The position numbers were made by a program, and so were the translations under genes. From NCBI GenBank assembly GCA_022843385.1, contig JALHNT010000047.1, positions 1-55,865 of the forward strand: a DNA stretch of 55,865 nucleotides. The letters are read 5' to 3'. This stretch comes from Anaerolineae bacterium. Its GTDB lineage: Bacteria; Chloroflexota; Anaerolineae; Aggregatilineales; Phototrophicaceae. Numbering within the stretch: the stretch's first letter is position 1; each line of letters starts with the position of its first letter. Below are positions 33,842 to 43,400 of the stretch, in pieces. The notes beneath the pieces are model-generated. The model was not told where the DNA came from. It made no database searches and saw only the letters and a list, made by a program, of their open reading frames with translations.

Positions 33842-35332
33842 GTAACTACTCAGGTGGGTGTATCACAAAAGAGAAAAAAGAGTTAGAGTGAGGTTAATGT
33901 TGAAACACGAAACACCTCCACTCAAGCGGGAACTACTGGCAGGACTGGATGTAGATAGTCTGGTGGAATTGGTGTTGGCATTGGACGGACAACTGAAAGG
34001 GCTGCAAAGCGAAGTCGAACGGCTAAAAGCACAATTGGCGAAGGACAGCCAGAATAGTGGGAAACCACCCAGCAGCGATGGGGTAAAGAAACGACCCATG
34101 AGTCTGCGGGAGCGAGGGAAGCGCACCAGTGGAGGACAGAAGGGGCACGAAGGACAGACGTTGGAAGCGGTGGCGGAACCGGATAAGGTGATCCGACATG
34201 AGATAGAAGTGTGTCCGCATTGTGAAGCCGATTTGAGAGACACGAGCATCGTATCAACCGAGAAACGACAAGTGTTTGATGTGCCACCGGTGCGTTTGGA
34301 AGTGACTGAACATCAAGCGGTGGTCAAATGCTGTCCTGGTTGCGGGCAAGCGGTGAAAGGGGTGTTCCCAGACGGGGTGACACAAGCCGTGCAATACGGA
34401 ACACGCTTGCAAAGCCTGCTGGTGTATCTGAATAGCTACCATCTCCTGCCCTTAGCCCGCACCAGTGAAATAGTGGGTGAAGTGTATGGGCTCCGACCGA
34501 GCCAGGGGGCGATTATCGCCGCTACCCAACGCTTGGCAGGTCAGGTTGGCGTGAGTGTGGCCGCCATTCGCCAGCAGTTGATCGACAGCGACTTGCTCCA
34601 TGCCGATGAGACCGGAGCACGAGTAGGCGGGCACCTGCGCTGGCTCCACGTCGCCAGTACCCAACGACTGACCTTATACGGCATTCATGACAAACGCAGC
34701 CAGGTGGCGATGCGAGCGCAAGGTGTCCTACCGGATTTTCGCGGGTGTGTGGTGCATGATGCCTTCGTCTCTTACTGGCAGTTTGAGCAATGCCGTCATG
34801 CGTTATGCAATGCCCATCAACTGCGTGAACTGCGTTTCGTCAGTGATGTTTGTCAGCAAGCGTGGGCCAGTGACATGGCTGACTTGTTGCTGACCATGAA
34901 GCGCTTACGAGCCAGTCCTGAACCGATTTCCCCTCAACAGCTTCAAGACTATGAACACCGTTATGATGCATTGGTCGTCCAAGGACTGACCGCCAATCCC
35001 CCTCTGCCACCAACCGGCAAACCGGGACGACCCAAACGTTCACCTGCCCAAAACCTGCTCGAACGTTTCCTGCGCTACAAGGATGCCATCCTGGCCTTCT
35101 GGCGTGATCCTGATATCCCTTTTGACAACAACCTGGCTGAGCGCGATGTGCGCATGATGAAGCTGCAACAGAAGATTTCCGGTTGCTTCCGCACCTTACC
35201 CAGTGCCACCACTTTCTGTTTGATCCGCTCTTATCTCTCCACGGTGCGCAAGCACCACCTTAACCTGCTTGATGCTATTTCTTTGGCTCTCGCTGGCTCT
35301 CCCTTTATCCCCTCAACCACCTGAGTAGTTAC
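33842..35332 (+). mobile_element. IS66-family insertion sequence (single-ORF type)
   Basis: 1,491 bp bounded by perfect 16-bp terminal inverted repeats: GTAACTACTCAGGTGG at 33842-33857 and its reverse complement at 35317-35332. It contains one transposase gene and no tnpA/tnpB accessory genes, as in the ISBst12-like subgroup. The flanking octamers (CTTCGCTC and TAATACGA) do not match, so the 8-bp duplication expected for the family is missing; an adjacent deletion probably removed one flank. Confidence 0.88.
33897..35324 (+). CDS. tnpC: IS66-family transposase (TnpC)
   Basis: 475 residues from the ATG at 33897 (GAGG four bases upstream); the open frame begins earlier at a GTG inside the terminal repeat. 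Order: N-terminal coiled coil/leucine-rich segment (LDGQLKGLQSEVERLKAQL), the IS66 linker SQNSGKPPSSDG, a zinc finger (CPHC and CCPGCG), then the DDE core with Asp in HADETGARVGG, Asp in VVHDAFVSYW and Glu in NNLAERDVRMMK, and the C-terminal IS66 segment. The frame is intact, so the element could be active. Confidence 0.93.
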   Translation: MLKHETPPLKRELLAGLDVDSLVELVLALDGQLKGLQSEVERLKAQLAKDSQNSGKPPSSDGVKKRPMSLRERGKRTSGGQKGHEGQTLEAVAEPDKVIRHEIEVCPHCEADLRDTSIVSTEKRQVFDVPPVRLEVTEHQAVVKCCPGCGQAVKGVFPDGVTQAVQYGTRLQSLLVYLNSYHLLPLARTSEIVGEVYGLRPSQGAIIAATQRLAGQVGVSVAAIRQQLIDSDLLHADETGARVGGHLRWLHVASTQRLTLYGIHDKRSQVAMRAQGVLPDFRGCVVHDAFVSYWQFEQCRHALCNAHQLRELRFVSDVCQQAWASDMADLLLTMKRLRASPEPISPQQLQDYEHRYDALVVQGLTANPPLPPTGKPGRPKRSPAQNLLERFLRYKDAILAFWRDPDIPFDNNLAERDVRMMKLQQKISGCFRTLPSATTFCLIRSYLSTVRKHHLNLLDAISLALAGSPFIPSTT

Positions 35333-35453
35333 TAATACGAACGATTGATTTAGTTTGGACCGGTCCACTTATACATGGAACTGATTGAGACTTTTGAAAA
35401 AAGAGAAGGATAGTGCATCATGGCAGGAAAAACCTGACCAAAGGTAAACCAGC

Positions 35454-36310
35454 ATGAGCACTATCCCGGTGAGTTTAACGCAAGAACAGTTCGAGCAATA
35501 CATCCGTCCAGGGTTAAGTGTTGCCAAGCGAGGCTACGAATGCAGCATTCCGCTGTACAAAGTCTTCAACTATGTCCTATATCGCTTGCATACGGGCTGT
35601 CAGTGGGCGCGTCTGCCCATCGACACCGACCCCGACGACGCCCCAAAAAAGAAATCAGCTATCACGCGGTCTACCATCACTATCGCAAGTGGAGTAGCGA
35701 TGGCAGCTTGGAGCGTGTGTTTGAACATGGCATTATGTCGATTCAGGAGCAGCTCGATACCCATCATCTGAACCTCGACGGCAGTCACGCGCCTGCCAAG
35801 AAAGGCGGGGAAGCAGTCGCTTATCAAGGACGCAAGAAAGCCAAAACCTCCAACGTGCTGCCCATCACTGATGCCAACGGCTTCAACCTGGCGACGACCG
35901 GCATCATTGCCGGCAACCACAACGATGCCTTTGAGTTGAAGGACAACCTATGCACTGCCTTCAAGTTCATCAAAGGACTGGGCATTGCCATCGCCGGCAG
36001 TTACTTCAATGCCGATGCCGCCTTTGACACCAAAGCCGCCCGCAAAGTCTACTTCAATCACCCGCTCATTCCCAACATCGTCGAGAACACTCGCTCCCGT
36101 AAGAAACCCAAACCCGGACGCAAACGCCTCTTCGACCCTGAAGTCTACAAGCTGCGCTTCACCAGCGAGCGGACATTTGCCTGGATTGACAAGTTTCGCG
36201 CCCTGCTGCTGCGCTTTGACCGCAAGGTGGCTCACTTCATGGGCGCTCACTTCATCGTTTACACCCTTATCAACCTCCGTCACCTATTGGCAGTGAAAAA
36301 GGTTCAATGA
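35454..36310 (+). CDS. IS5-family transposase made by -1 frameshift
   Basis: Two overlapping frames: the first (35454-35771) supplies the N-terminal DUF4096-like domain (YIRPGLSVAKRG, CQWARLPIDTDP). The second (open to 36310) supplies the catalytic part. A -1 shift at the A6G site 35645-35651 joins PDDAPKK to EISYHAVYHHYRKW, giving one protein of about 285 residues. DDE residues: Asp in LNLDGSHAPAKKGG, Asp in FNADAAFD and Glu in TSERTFAWIDKF. Two-frame transposases with this arrangement are known in IS5 subgroups. Without the shift, only a short N-terminal protein is made, which may limit transposition. Confidence 0.85.
35645..35651 (+). promoter_or_regulatory. Slippery heptamer for -1 frameshifting
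   Basis: A AAA AAG in the zero frame of the first transposase ORF, the canonical bacterial -1 slip site. Slipping here joins the two conserved halves of the IS5 transposase exactly. Confidence 0.75.
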
Positions 36311-36407
36311 GTTCATTGCCTGTGTTATTGGTGTGAAAATCATGAGGCAGCAGATCCCACTGACAATCGGTCTTCAACAAATATTCCTGGGGGATAAGCT
36401 TTCCTGG

Positions 36408-39400
36408 TCAGCCACAATCCAGATCAGTGACCCGGGCACGGAGATCGTCCATGTAGGGATAGTTGACGGGTTCAAGGTTCGCCAGGGCAGAGATTGCCAA
36501 AGCACAAGCTGCAGCGCGATCGCCGCGCTTGCCTGCCACTCGTGACAATCCCCACTGTGCCTCACCTTTGCGACGTTCCTGATCCTGCATGTCATCGGCT
36601 TCCGCCAGGCGCAGCGACTCGCGGAAGGCAGCTTCAGCCTCGTCCAGATTATCGAGTCCGAGGGCGATGCTTCCCTGCGACTCGAGCAGCATCGAGAGCA
36701 GGTATTGGTCGTCGATAGCGCGGGCGATGGTGATGCCTTCGCTGACATAAGGCTGTGCCTGGGCAAAGCGCCCGCGCTTGACCAGTGAGTCGCTCAGATT
36801 GGCGAGCAGTGGGGCGATCTCGTATTGATCGTTGGCGCGACGGGTGAGCGCCAGCCCCTTGAGGAAGTAGTTTTCAGCCTGATAGTGATTGCGTCGCCAG
36901 AGCTCCAGCGTGCCAAGGTTGTGAATGAAACGGATGATACTCTCCATGTGGCCAGTGGCATAGGCTAGACTGATGCCATCGCTCAACAGGGGTTCTGCCT
37001 GGTCATAGCGTCCTTCCTGCATCTCCAGCGCACCGAGCAGTCCCAGCACACGGCTGGTGACTGGTTTTTCGCCACTCTGACGGGCGAAAAGCAGCGCTTC
37101 TTCCCAGAACTGTCGAGCTTTCGCGCCCTCCCCCACTACGATATAGCGCAGTCCCAGGTGCGCGAGCAACCAGGCTATCTGTTCCGGCGTGCTGGACGGG
37201 CGAGCCAGCGCCAGCCCTTCTTCGAGATACGCCTGGGTCTCACCAAGCTGTCCGGTATAGACCCCGCTCAGACCGAGCAGGTTAAGACTTTCAATACGGT
37301 CGCGCCCCTGTGCCAGCGTCAGCACTTCTTTGAGATAGGTCTGTGCCTGCGGGTAATTGCGCCGCCGCATCGAAATCTGGCCGAGCTTGAGCAGCAACCG
37401 GGCCAACTGTGCCGGATCGTCCGACTGACGGATGAGCGCTTCGGCACGCTGGAGGTGGCGCTCAGCCAGGGCATAGAGGCCACGCCGTTCAAGGTAGGGA
37501 TAGTAGCGGTCCATCAGGCGCGCCAGGAGATCGCCGTCGGCAGCATCCAGCGCTACTGCCAGGTTATCCTTCTCTACATCAAAAGCGGCATGTGACAGCA
37601 CATCAGGCTGAAATTCAGTCAGGAAGAACTGCGCCAGCTTGCGTCCGGCAGTGGCGTCACCCTGCTTGTGACGGGCGAACTGGACGATCAGGGGGTGGAC
37701 GGAATAGCGATTGCTGGCGTCACACTCGACAATACCGAACTCAACCAGCGCATCAATAATGTCGATGTCGCCGTCAACTACGCTCATCGCGGCTTCTTCG
37801 CTGAAGCTGTTGGGTTTAGGCGGGAAGACCGACAGCGCCCCTAACGCTGCCTGTTCAGCACCGGCCATGGCGGCATAGGTCATGCCGATCACCCCCAGCA
37901 ACGACAGCGGCGTCTCGGACGATGTGCCGGGCATGCGATCCAGCGGTGATTGAATCTCTTCGATACCGGAGAGGAGGAATTGCGGATCGCGCAGTTGTGC
38001 CAGCGCCCGTTCCAGGCGGCGCAAATTATCTTCGGCGAGTTTCTTGCGCAGAAATTTGCCAACCAGTGTCAGCGCCAGCGGCAGACGGCCGACGGCCTCG
38101 ATCAGTTCAAGAGCGTCCTTTCGCCGTTCCTTGACCAGCTTCGGTACGAGGTTTTCCAACAGCAGGAAGGCATTGGAGGGGTCGAGTTCCTTGACTTCCA
38201 ACACCAGATCGTTGACGCCAGCAAAATCGAGCGCAATTTCCTTGCGCTGGCTGGTGAGCAGATGAACACAGTTCGGCCCGCCGATCTTCAGGTTGAGAGC
38301 ATCGGCGCTGCCCCAGGCATCATCAATGACGATGAGCACGCGGCGCTCGCCTATGGTATTGTGGATGAGGGTGGCGCGTTCATCGATCGTTTTGAGGTCG
38401 GCGACGGTGGCCGGAGCAATGCCGATGTTCTCGGCCCAGGTCCCCAGTCGCGCCAGCGTGTCGGGGTCACGACCCAAGCCAATCCACTCGACGCCATCAG
38501 GGAAAGCGGTCTGGATCGCTGGATCATGCGCCAGCATCAATGCCAGCGTGGTTTTGCCGATTCCTGGCAGTCCCCAAAGCGCAACATTTTTCTGCTGCAT
38601 AATCTGCTCGCGGATTTGGGTCAGCAGTTCATCGCGACCAACGACAATCTCCATCGAACGACGGGGCAGCGAAGTGCTGGTGCGGCTAGGCCGGTTGGTG
38701 CGGAGTGCGCTGCGCTGTACGATGACAGTATCGATCTGTTGTTCGACTGTGGGCTGCGGGCGAGGGATGTTCTCGGTTTCGTCGGCAGGTATCTCGTCGT
38801 GGGCAGCCAGGGACGGATCATCCAGTTCAGCCCGGATCGCAAACAGCTCGCGTGAGACTTCAGCCGCGGTTTGAATGCGCTCATCACGTTTCTTGGTCAG
38901 CATCCGTTTCAGAAGCCGTATCAGCCGACCTGGCAGCCCAGGGCGAAGGGCACGGATATCGGGTGGTTCATTGAGCAGGATCTGCACCAGGAGCGAGCTA
39001 TCGGCCGTGCCGATGAAAGGCTGTTGTCCGGCCAGCATCTCGTACAATACCACACCGAATGACCAGATATCAGTGCGTCCATCGACATCGACAGAGTCAA
39101 TCGTCTCGGGCGAGAGATACGCCATCGTTCCAACGATGGCACCACTCTGAGTGATGTGCGACTCATTGGGGCGATAGGCCAGTCCGAAGTCAGTGATGCG
39201 GGTGTGGCCGTCGTTGCCAATCAGAATGTTGCCAGGCTTGATATCGCGATGAACGATGTTCAGGCGATGCGCTTCCTCCAGTCCGTCGGCCACATCGATA
39301 CCAATTTCAACTGCTCGCCGCACTGGCAACGGCTGCTGCGACACCAATTCGCGCAGCGATCCACCCTCGACCAATTCCATAACAATATAATAGTTGTTGT

Positions 39401-40157
39401 TCTCCTCAACTGTATCGTACAGCTCGACAACCGAACGATGACGGATCAGCCGCAGGGCATCGCTTTCGCGGCGAAAACGCTGCACCATGTGTTCCCAATC
39501 CTTGTCCGTATGACCGAGATCATGACGGATGGCCTTGACAGCGACCATGCGGTTGGAATGACGATCCAGCGCCCGATGCACCGTCCCCATGCCTCCCGAA
39601 CCCAGAAGGTCCTGAAGCAAATAACGGTCACCAATCAAGGGAACCTGGGCATCAACCTGGGTGATGGGATCAGCCGGACGGGACTGGATGCGCTTTTCGA
39701 AGTCTCGCAGAGCGCGGCGGATGGCCTGTGCCAGCGAGTCCGGGGTGGTGAAGGTCTCAGTCGGAACGGCGCTTTCAACCTGTCCCAGAAAGCGTTCGAG
39801 GCGGGCTTTGACCGCTGGATCATGATCGATAAACCGTAGCGGCCAGTTGAAATCCGGATCCAGACGAAAGGCGCGGCAGAAAATCCCTCGGCTGATGGCG
39901 CGATGAAATTCATCCTCAGTCAGCGAGGTCTCAGTGCCAGGCAGAATAAGGCCATAGCGCTGGGCATAGAGGCCCATGAAAACATCGGCTGACTCGAGTG
40001 AGCGGCGCGACAGATCAGCGGTTGGCGTGTTCTCAACCACTGACAATTCCTCGATCAGAACCGGTTCATATCCCTGTGCCTGAATGACCTCGCGCACCAC
40101 CTGACGGTATTCTGCCAGGTCGGTGATGGTGCTGCTGATAAAGACACGAATGGTCAT
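36408..40157 (-). CDS. STAND protein: DUF4062 - Ser/Thr kinase - NB-ARC ATPase - TPR
   Basis: 1,249 residues, no signal peptide, cytoplasmic. Residues 1-95 form a DUF4062 domain (RVFISSTITDLAEYR, LESADVFMGLYAQRYG). Residues about 178-430 are a complete Hanks-type kinase: glycine loop GSGGMGT, Lys208 (VAVKAI), HRDIKPGN (Asp305), DFG (323) and GTMAYLSPE. A disordered, proline/threonine-rich linker follows. An NB-ARC-type ATPase (about 505-830) has Walker A GLPGIGKTT (529-537), Walker B VLIVIDDAW and the GxP motif GRLPLAL. Residues about 870-1230 are TPR-like helical repeats. STAND proteins with a sensor repeat, NTPase switch and N-terminal effector are known in signalling and anti-phage defence. 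Having both a DUF4062 and an active kinase at the effector end is uncommon. It is divergent from the giant secreted protein. Confidence 0.9.
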   Translation of the reverse strand: MTIRVFISSTITDLAEYRQVVREVIQAQGYEPVLIEELSVVENTPTADLSRRSLESADVFMGLYAQRYGLILPGTETSLTEDEFHRAISRGIFCRAFRLDPDFNWPLRFIDHDPAVKARLERFLGQVESAVPTETFTTPDSLAQAIRRALRDFEKRIQSRPADPITQVDAQVPLIGDRYLLQDLLGSGGMGTVHRALDRHSNRMVAVKAIRHDLGHTDKDWEHMVQRFRRESDALRLIRHRSVVELYDTVEENNNYYIVMELVEGGSLRELVSQQPLPVRRAVEIGIDVADGLEEAHRLNIVHRDIKPGNILIGNDGHTRITDFGLAYRPNESHITQSGAIVGTMAYLSPETIDSVDVDGRTDIWSFGVVLYEMLAGQQPFIGTADSSLLVQILLNEPPDIRALRPGLPGRLIRLLKRMLTKKRDERIQTAAEVSRELFAIRAELDDPSLAAHDEIPADETENIPRPQPTVEQQIDTVIVQRSALRTNRPSRTSTSLPRRSMEIVVGRDELLTQIREQIMQQKNVALWGLPGIGKTTLALMLAHDPAIQTAFPDGVEWIGLGRDPDTLARLGTWAENIGIAPATVADLKTIDERATLIHNTIGERRVLIVIDDAWGSADALNLKIGGPNCVHLLTSQRKEIALDFAGVNDLVLEVKELDPSNAFLLLENLVPKLVKERRKDALELIEAVGRLPLALTLVGKFLRKKLAEDNLRRLERALAQLRDPQFLLSGIEEIQSPLDRMPGTSSETPLSLLGVIGMTYAAMAGAEQAALGALSVFPPKPNSFSEEAAMSVVDGDIDIIDALVEFGIVECDASNRYSVHPLIVQFARHKQGDATAGRKLAQFFLTEFQPDVLSHAAFDVEKDNLAVALDAADGDLLARLMDRYYPYLERRGLYALAERHLQRAEALIRQSDDPAQLARLLLKLGQISMRRRNYPQAQTYLKEVLTLAQGRDRIESLNLLGLSGVYTGQLGETQAYLEEGLALARPSSTPEQIAWLLAHLGLRYIVVGEGAKARQFWEEALLFARQSGEKPVTSRVLGLLGALEMQEGRYDQAEPLLSDGISLAYATGHMESIIRFIHNLGTLELWRRNHYQAENYFLKGLALTRRANDQYEIAPLLANLSDSLVKRGRFAQAQPYVSEGITIARAIDDQYLLSMLLESQGSIALGLDNLDEAEAAFRESLRLAEADDMQDQERRKGEAQWGLSRVAGKRGDRAAACALAISALANLEPVNYPYMDDLRARVTDLDCG

Positions 40158-40494
40158 CGCACGTCAGCCCTTGTGGTGGTCAGATGATCAGGATTAATCG
40201 AACCTTGATTGTATGTCAGATACCATTCGTCTGGCAAATCATGAATTTTCTGTGAAAAATGTAAATTCTTGCTCCATCTGTTAGGCTGTTGTCAGTGTTG
40301 ATGGCTACATTTAGCGCCAATGTAAGCGAATAAACAAGTTCTTTTCGCTCGATTGTTAAGATATTTGCATCAGCGTGCCTAAAATATATTTAGGCCGACC
40401 TTGCACCCCCTGTGGAGTGCATTCGGACTGCGGTGTGGCGCAGAAGATCAATCAGCCTTTTTTGGACACGGGCATGGGTTGGGGACAAAAGCAT
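40158..40494. promoter_or_regulatory. Divergent intergenic region of the STAND kinase and giant-protein genes
   Basis: 337 bp, clearly A+T-richer than either gene. It must hold promoters in both directions. Toward the giant gene I see a possible pair TTTGCA / TATTTA with 17-bp spacing near 40365-40395. It overlaps an inverted repeat CCTAAA-ATATA-TTTAGG at about 40378-40394. A second inverted repeat TGCAC / GTGCA lies near 40403-40422. The plus-strand frame is open from 40375, but the segment before 40495 does not look like a signal peptide. No RNA gene or small ORF stands out. Confidence 0.4.
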
Positions 40495-43400
40495 ATGAAT
40501 ACTCGGCAGAAATGGATACTGGGACTGGGTTCAGCGATCTTGCTGGTCATTCTAGGGTTGAATTTGTCGCTCCTGATCGGGCGACAACCGGCCACCGACG
40601 AACCGCTGCCAACGCCAGCGCAGCTCCCCGTGAGTGTGCAGCCAACGCCGCTGCCACCGGATTACGCACCGGTGGTAAGCGACAAGATGGCAATTGGTTT
40701 CACCCAGGACTCCAGCCCGGCCGAGCGCGAGAGCTATCTGCGGCAGATCGGAGCGCGGTTGCTGGGGAACGGTAACCAGCCAGACACGGTGATCGTCCAG
40801 GTGAGCCAGCCGCAGACCATGCCGGTCTCCCCTATCGTCAGCAGCATCCAGCCGATGCCGAGTGCGGAGCTTCCCCCGCCACCAGTCGAACCAGCGCCGG
40901 ATAGCATCACCGCCGATCCGATCCCCAATCGGGCGGTCGTTCGCTTTAACCCCAACACGACTGAAGCCGAGCGCAACGCCTACCTGTCACAGAGTAGCGC
41001 ACAGGTGGTGGAGGTCATCCCCAACCTCAACACCGTAATCGTCACACTGCCCGAAAACACCACCCTGCCGGCATCCACCCTTGTAAGGGCGACCGAACCG
41101 GATTTCTATCTGGCGGCGCAGGTATCAATCCCTCCGAGCGATCCGGATTATGGGAAGCAGTGGGCGCTGGGCGTCATCGGTGCCACCGGTGCATGGGCGA
41201 GTCTGCCCACCAATGCCACGCCGATCACCGTTGCCGTGATCGACAGCGGCATCTGCGCCACCCATCCCGATCTGGTGGGGCGGGCGCTGCCGGGCAAGAG
41301 CTATGTCAGCACCGACACCCACGACGAGTTCGGTCACGGCTGTAGCGTGGCCGGTGTGATCGCGGCCAATATCGACAACGATATCGGCATCGCCGGCATC
41401 GCGCCAAACGTCAAGATTCTGCCGCTGAAGGTGCTGAATGCCCAGGGTGTGGGCAGCTATTCGGATGTGGCCGCAGCGATTGTGTTTGCGGCTGACAACG
41501 GCGCCCGCATCATCAACCTGAGCCTGGGCGGACCAAGCGCCTCGGCCTTGCTGGAAGATGCAGTCAATTATGCGGTGAACAAGGGCGTCCTGCTGATCGG
41601 CGCGGCCGGCAACACCAGCAGCGCTCAGACTCTTTATCCGGCAGCTTATGCGCCAGTGGTGGCCGTCGGTTCTGTCGATAGCAACCTGCAACGCAGCAGC
41701 TTCAGCAGCTCGACCGTTGACCTGTATGCGCCCGGTCGCGATATTCTGACGACCAGCAGCGACGGCAGCACGCGCCGCGTCACCGGCACATCGTTTGCGG
41801 CACCAGTCGTGACAGGCGTGGCAGCGCTGGAGATGGCGGTCGGGCGCAGCCTGCGGGTTGATGGCGGCGTGGTGACCTTTGGCGTACCAGCAATGAACCC
41901 ACCCCCTGCCCCAACCCTTGAACCTCAGGCCACCTCCCTCCCGCAGTTGACTGACAAGATCGATCCTAAAGTTGTGGCCGCAGTGCAAAGCAACGGCACG
42001 GCACGGGTAATGGTGGCGCTGCGTCAATCCGGCAGCGCTCAATCCAATGATCTGGCAGCACAGGCAGCAGCCGTCGCGGCGGCACAGGCAGCCGTGCTGG
42101 CGCAGGTGAATCCCGGTGATTTTGTGGTGGCACAGCAGTACAGTCATGTGGCGGCGCTGGCCGGCGATGTCAATCAGACGGCGCTCAATATCCTGAACAG
42201 CAGCCCGGATGTCGAGCGGGTGTATCTGGATGAGCCAACCGAAATTCATATGCTGGAAGCGCGGCAGGCGGTCAACATCGACTCGGTGCAGACCGGATTG
42301 GGACTGACCGGCACGGGCATGACCATCGCCGTCGTTGATACCGGCATCACCCCGGCTGGCGCGGGGATTGTCGGGAATGTCGTCAATCAGCAGTGCTTCT
42401 CATCGGCTCAGACAGCGGTCAACCAGATTTTGTCCGGCAGTCGCGATGGCTCGGTGCGGCGCTGGGATGTCAACAGCGGAGAGCAACTGGCAAGCTATGC
42501 CGTCGCTGGCGGTGGCAGCCAGGGCGCCAGCTACAGCCCGGATGGCAAACGTATCGCGGTGTATTCGCCAGAAAACTTCTTCACCAGCGCCACTGAAATC
42601 CGCGATGTGGCGACCGGGGCACTGGTGCGCCGTTTCGACGCCGGATTCTTCACCGCCGTAATTGATGCTGAGTTCAGTCCAGATGGGCAACTGATCGCGA
42701 TTGGCAAATTGGATGCGACAGTGGATATTCACAACATCGCCACTGGTGCGCTGGTGCGAACGATCACGGTCGGTGCCTCTGGCAGCAATGCGGTCTCGTC
42801 ATTAGCCTGGTCGCCAAACGGTCGGGAACTAGCTATTGCAGGAGTGAATATAGGGATTTCGCGTTGGAATGTTCAGACAGGTGCCTTGATCTGGGAAAAC
42901 GGATCTGCAAGCAAACCATCAACAATGCCAGTTGGAGCGTGCGATCCCTATGCGGATCTTCCGCCATTTGGTACAGGTTCAGCCAGTTCAACAGTTGGCC
43001 CCAATATGAGAGTTGCCAGATCGACCCCTGAAGCAACAATCATGTGCGACAGACGTGTCTTAGTGACCGGCGGGCGCAACGGCAGTGTCAGTTTCAATAC
43101 TGCTGAAATCTATGATCCCACCAGCAATACATGGACAGCAGCGGCGCCAATGAGCGTTCCACGATTAGATCATACATCAACACGCCTGGCAAATGGTCAA
43201 GTACTCGTTACTGGGGGCTTTGAGATTGGTGGTTCGTACACCGCGACGGTCGAGATATATCGGCCATCAAGCAACACTTGGTTGCCCGTACCTAACATGA
43301 GCATACCGCGTGTCGGCCACGAAGCGATACGTTTGCAAGACGGGCGAGTGTTAATTGTCGGTGGATATACCAGCGGAGGTTCGGAGCTTCGTCCGACAAG

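Larger units (their letters stand above)
35378..36314 (+). mobile_element. IS5-family insertion sequence
   Basis: About 937 bp with imperfect terminal inverted repeats: GAACTGATTGAGACTTTT at the left (35378) and, on the opposite strand at the right end, GAACTCATTGAACCTTTT (ending 36314). These match at 15 of 18 positions. It encodes a two-frame transposase. Flanking triplets ATG and ATT are similar but not identical. The 45 bp between it and the IS66 element contain a short palindrome (GGACCGGTCC) and no gene. A deletion derivative of the same family lies at 23882-24055. Confidence 0.85.
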
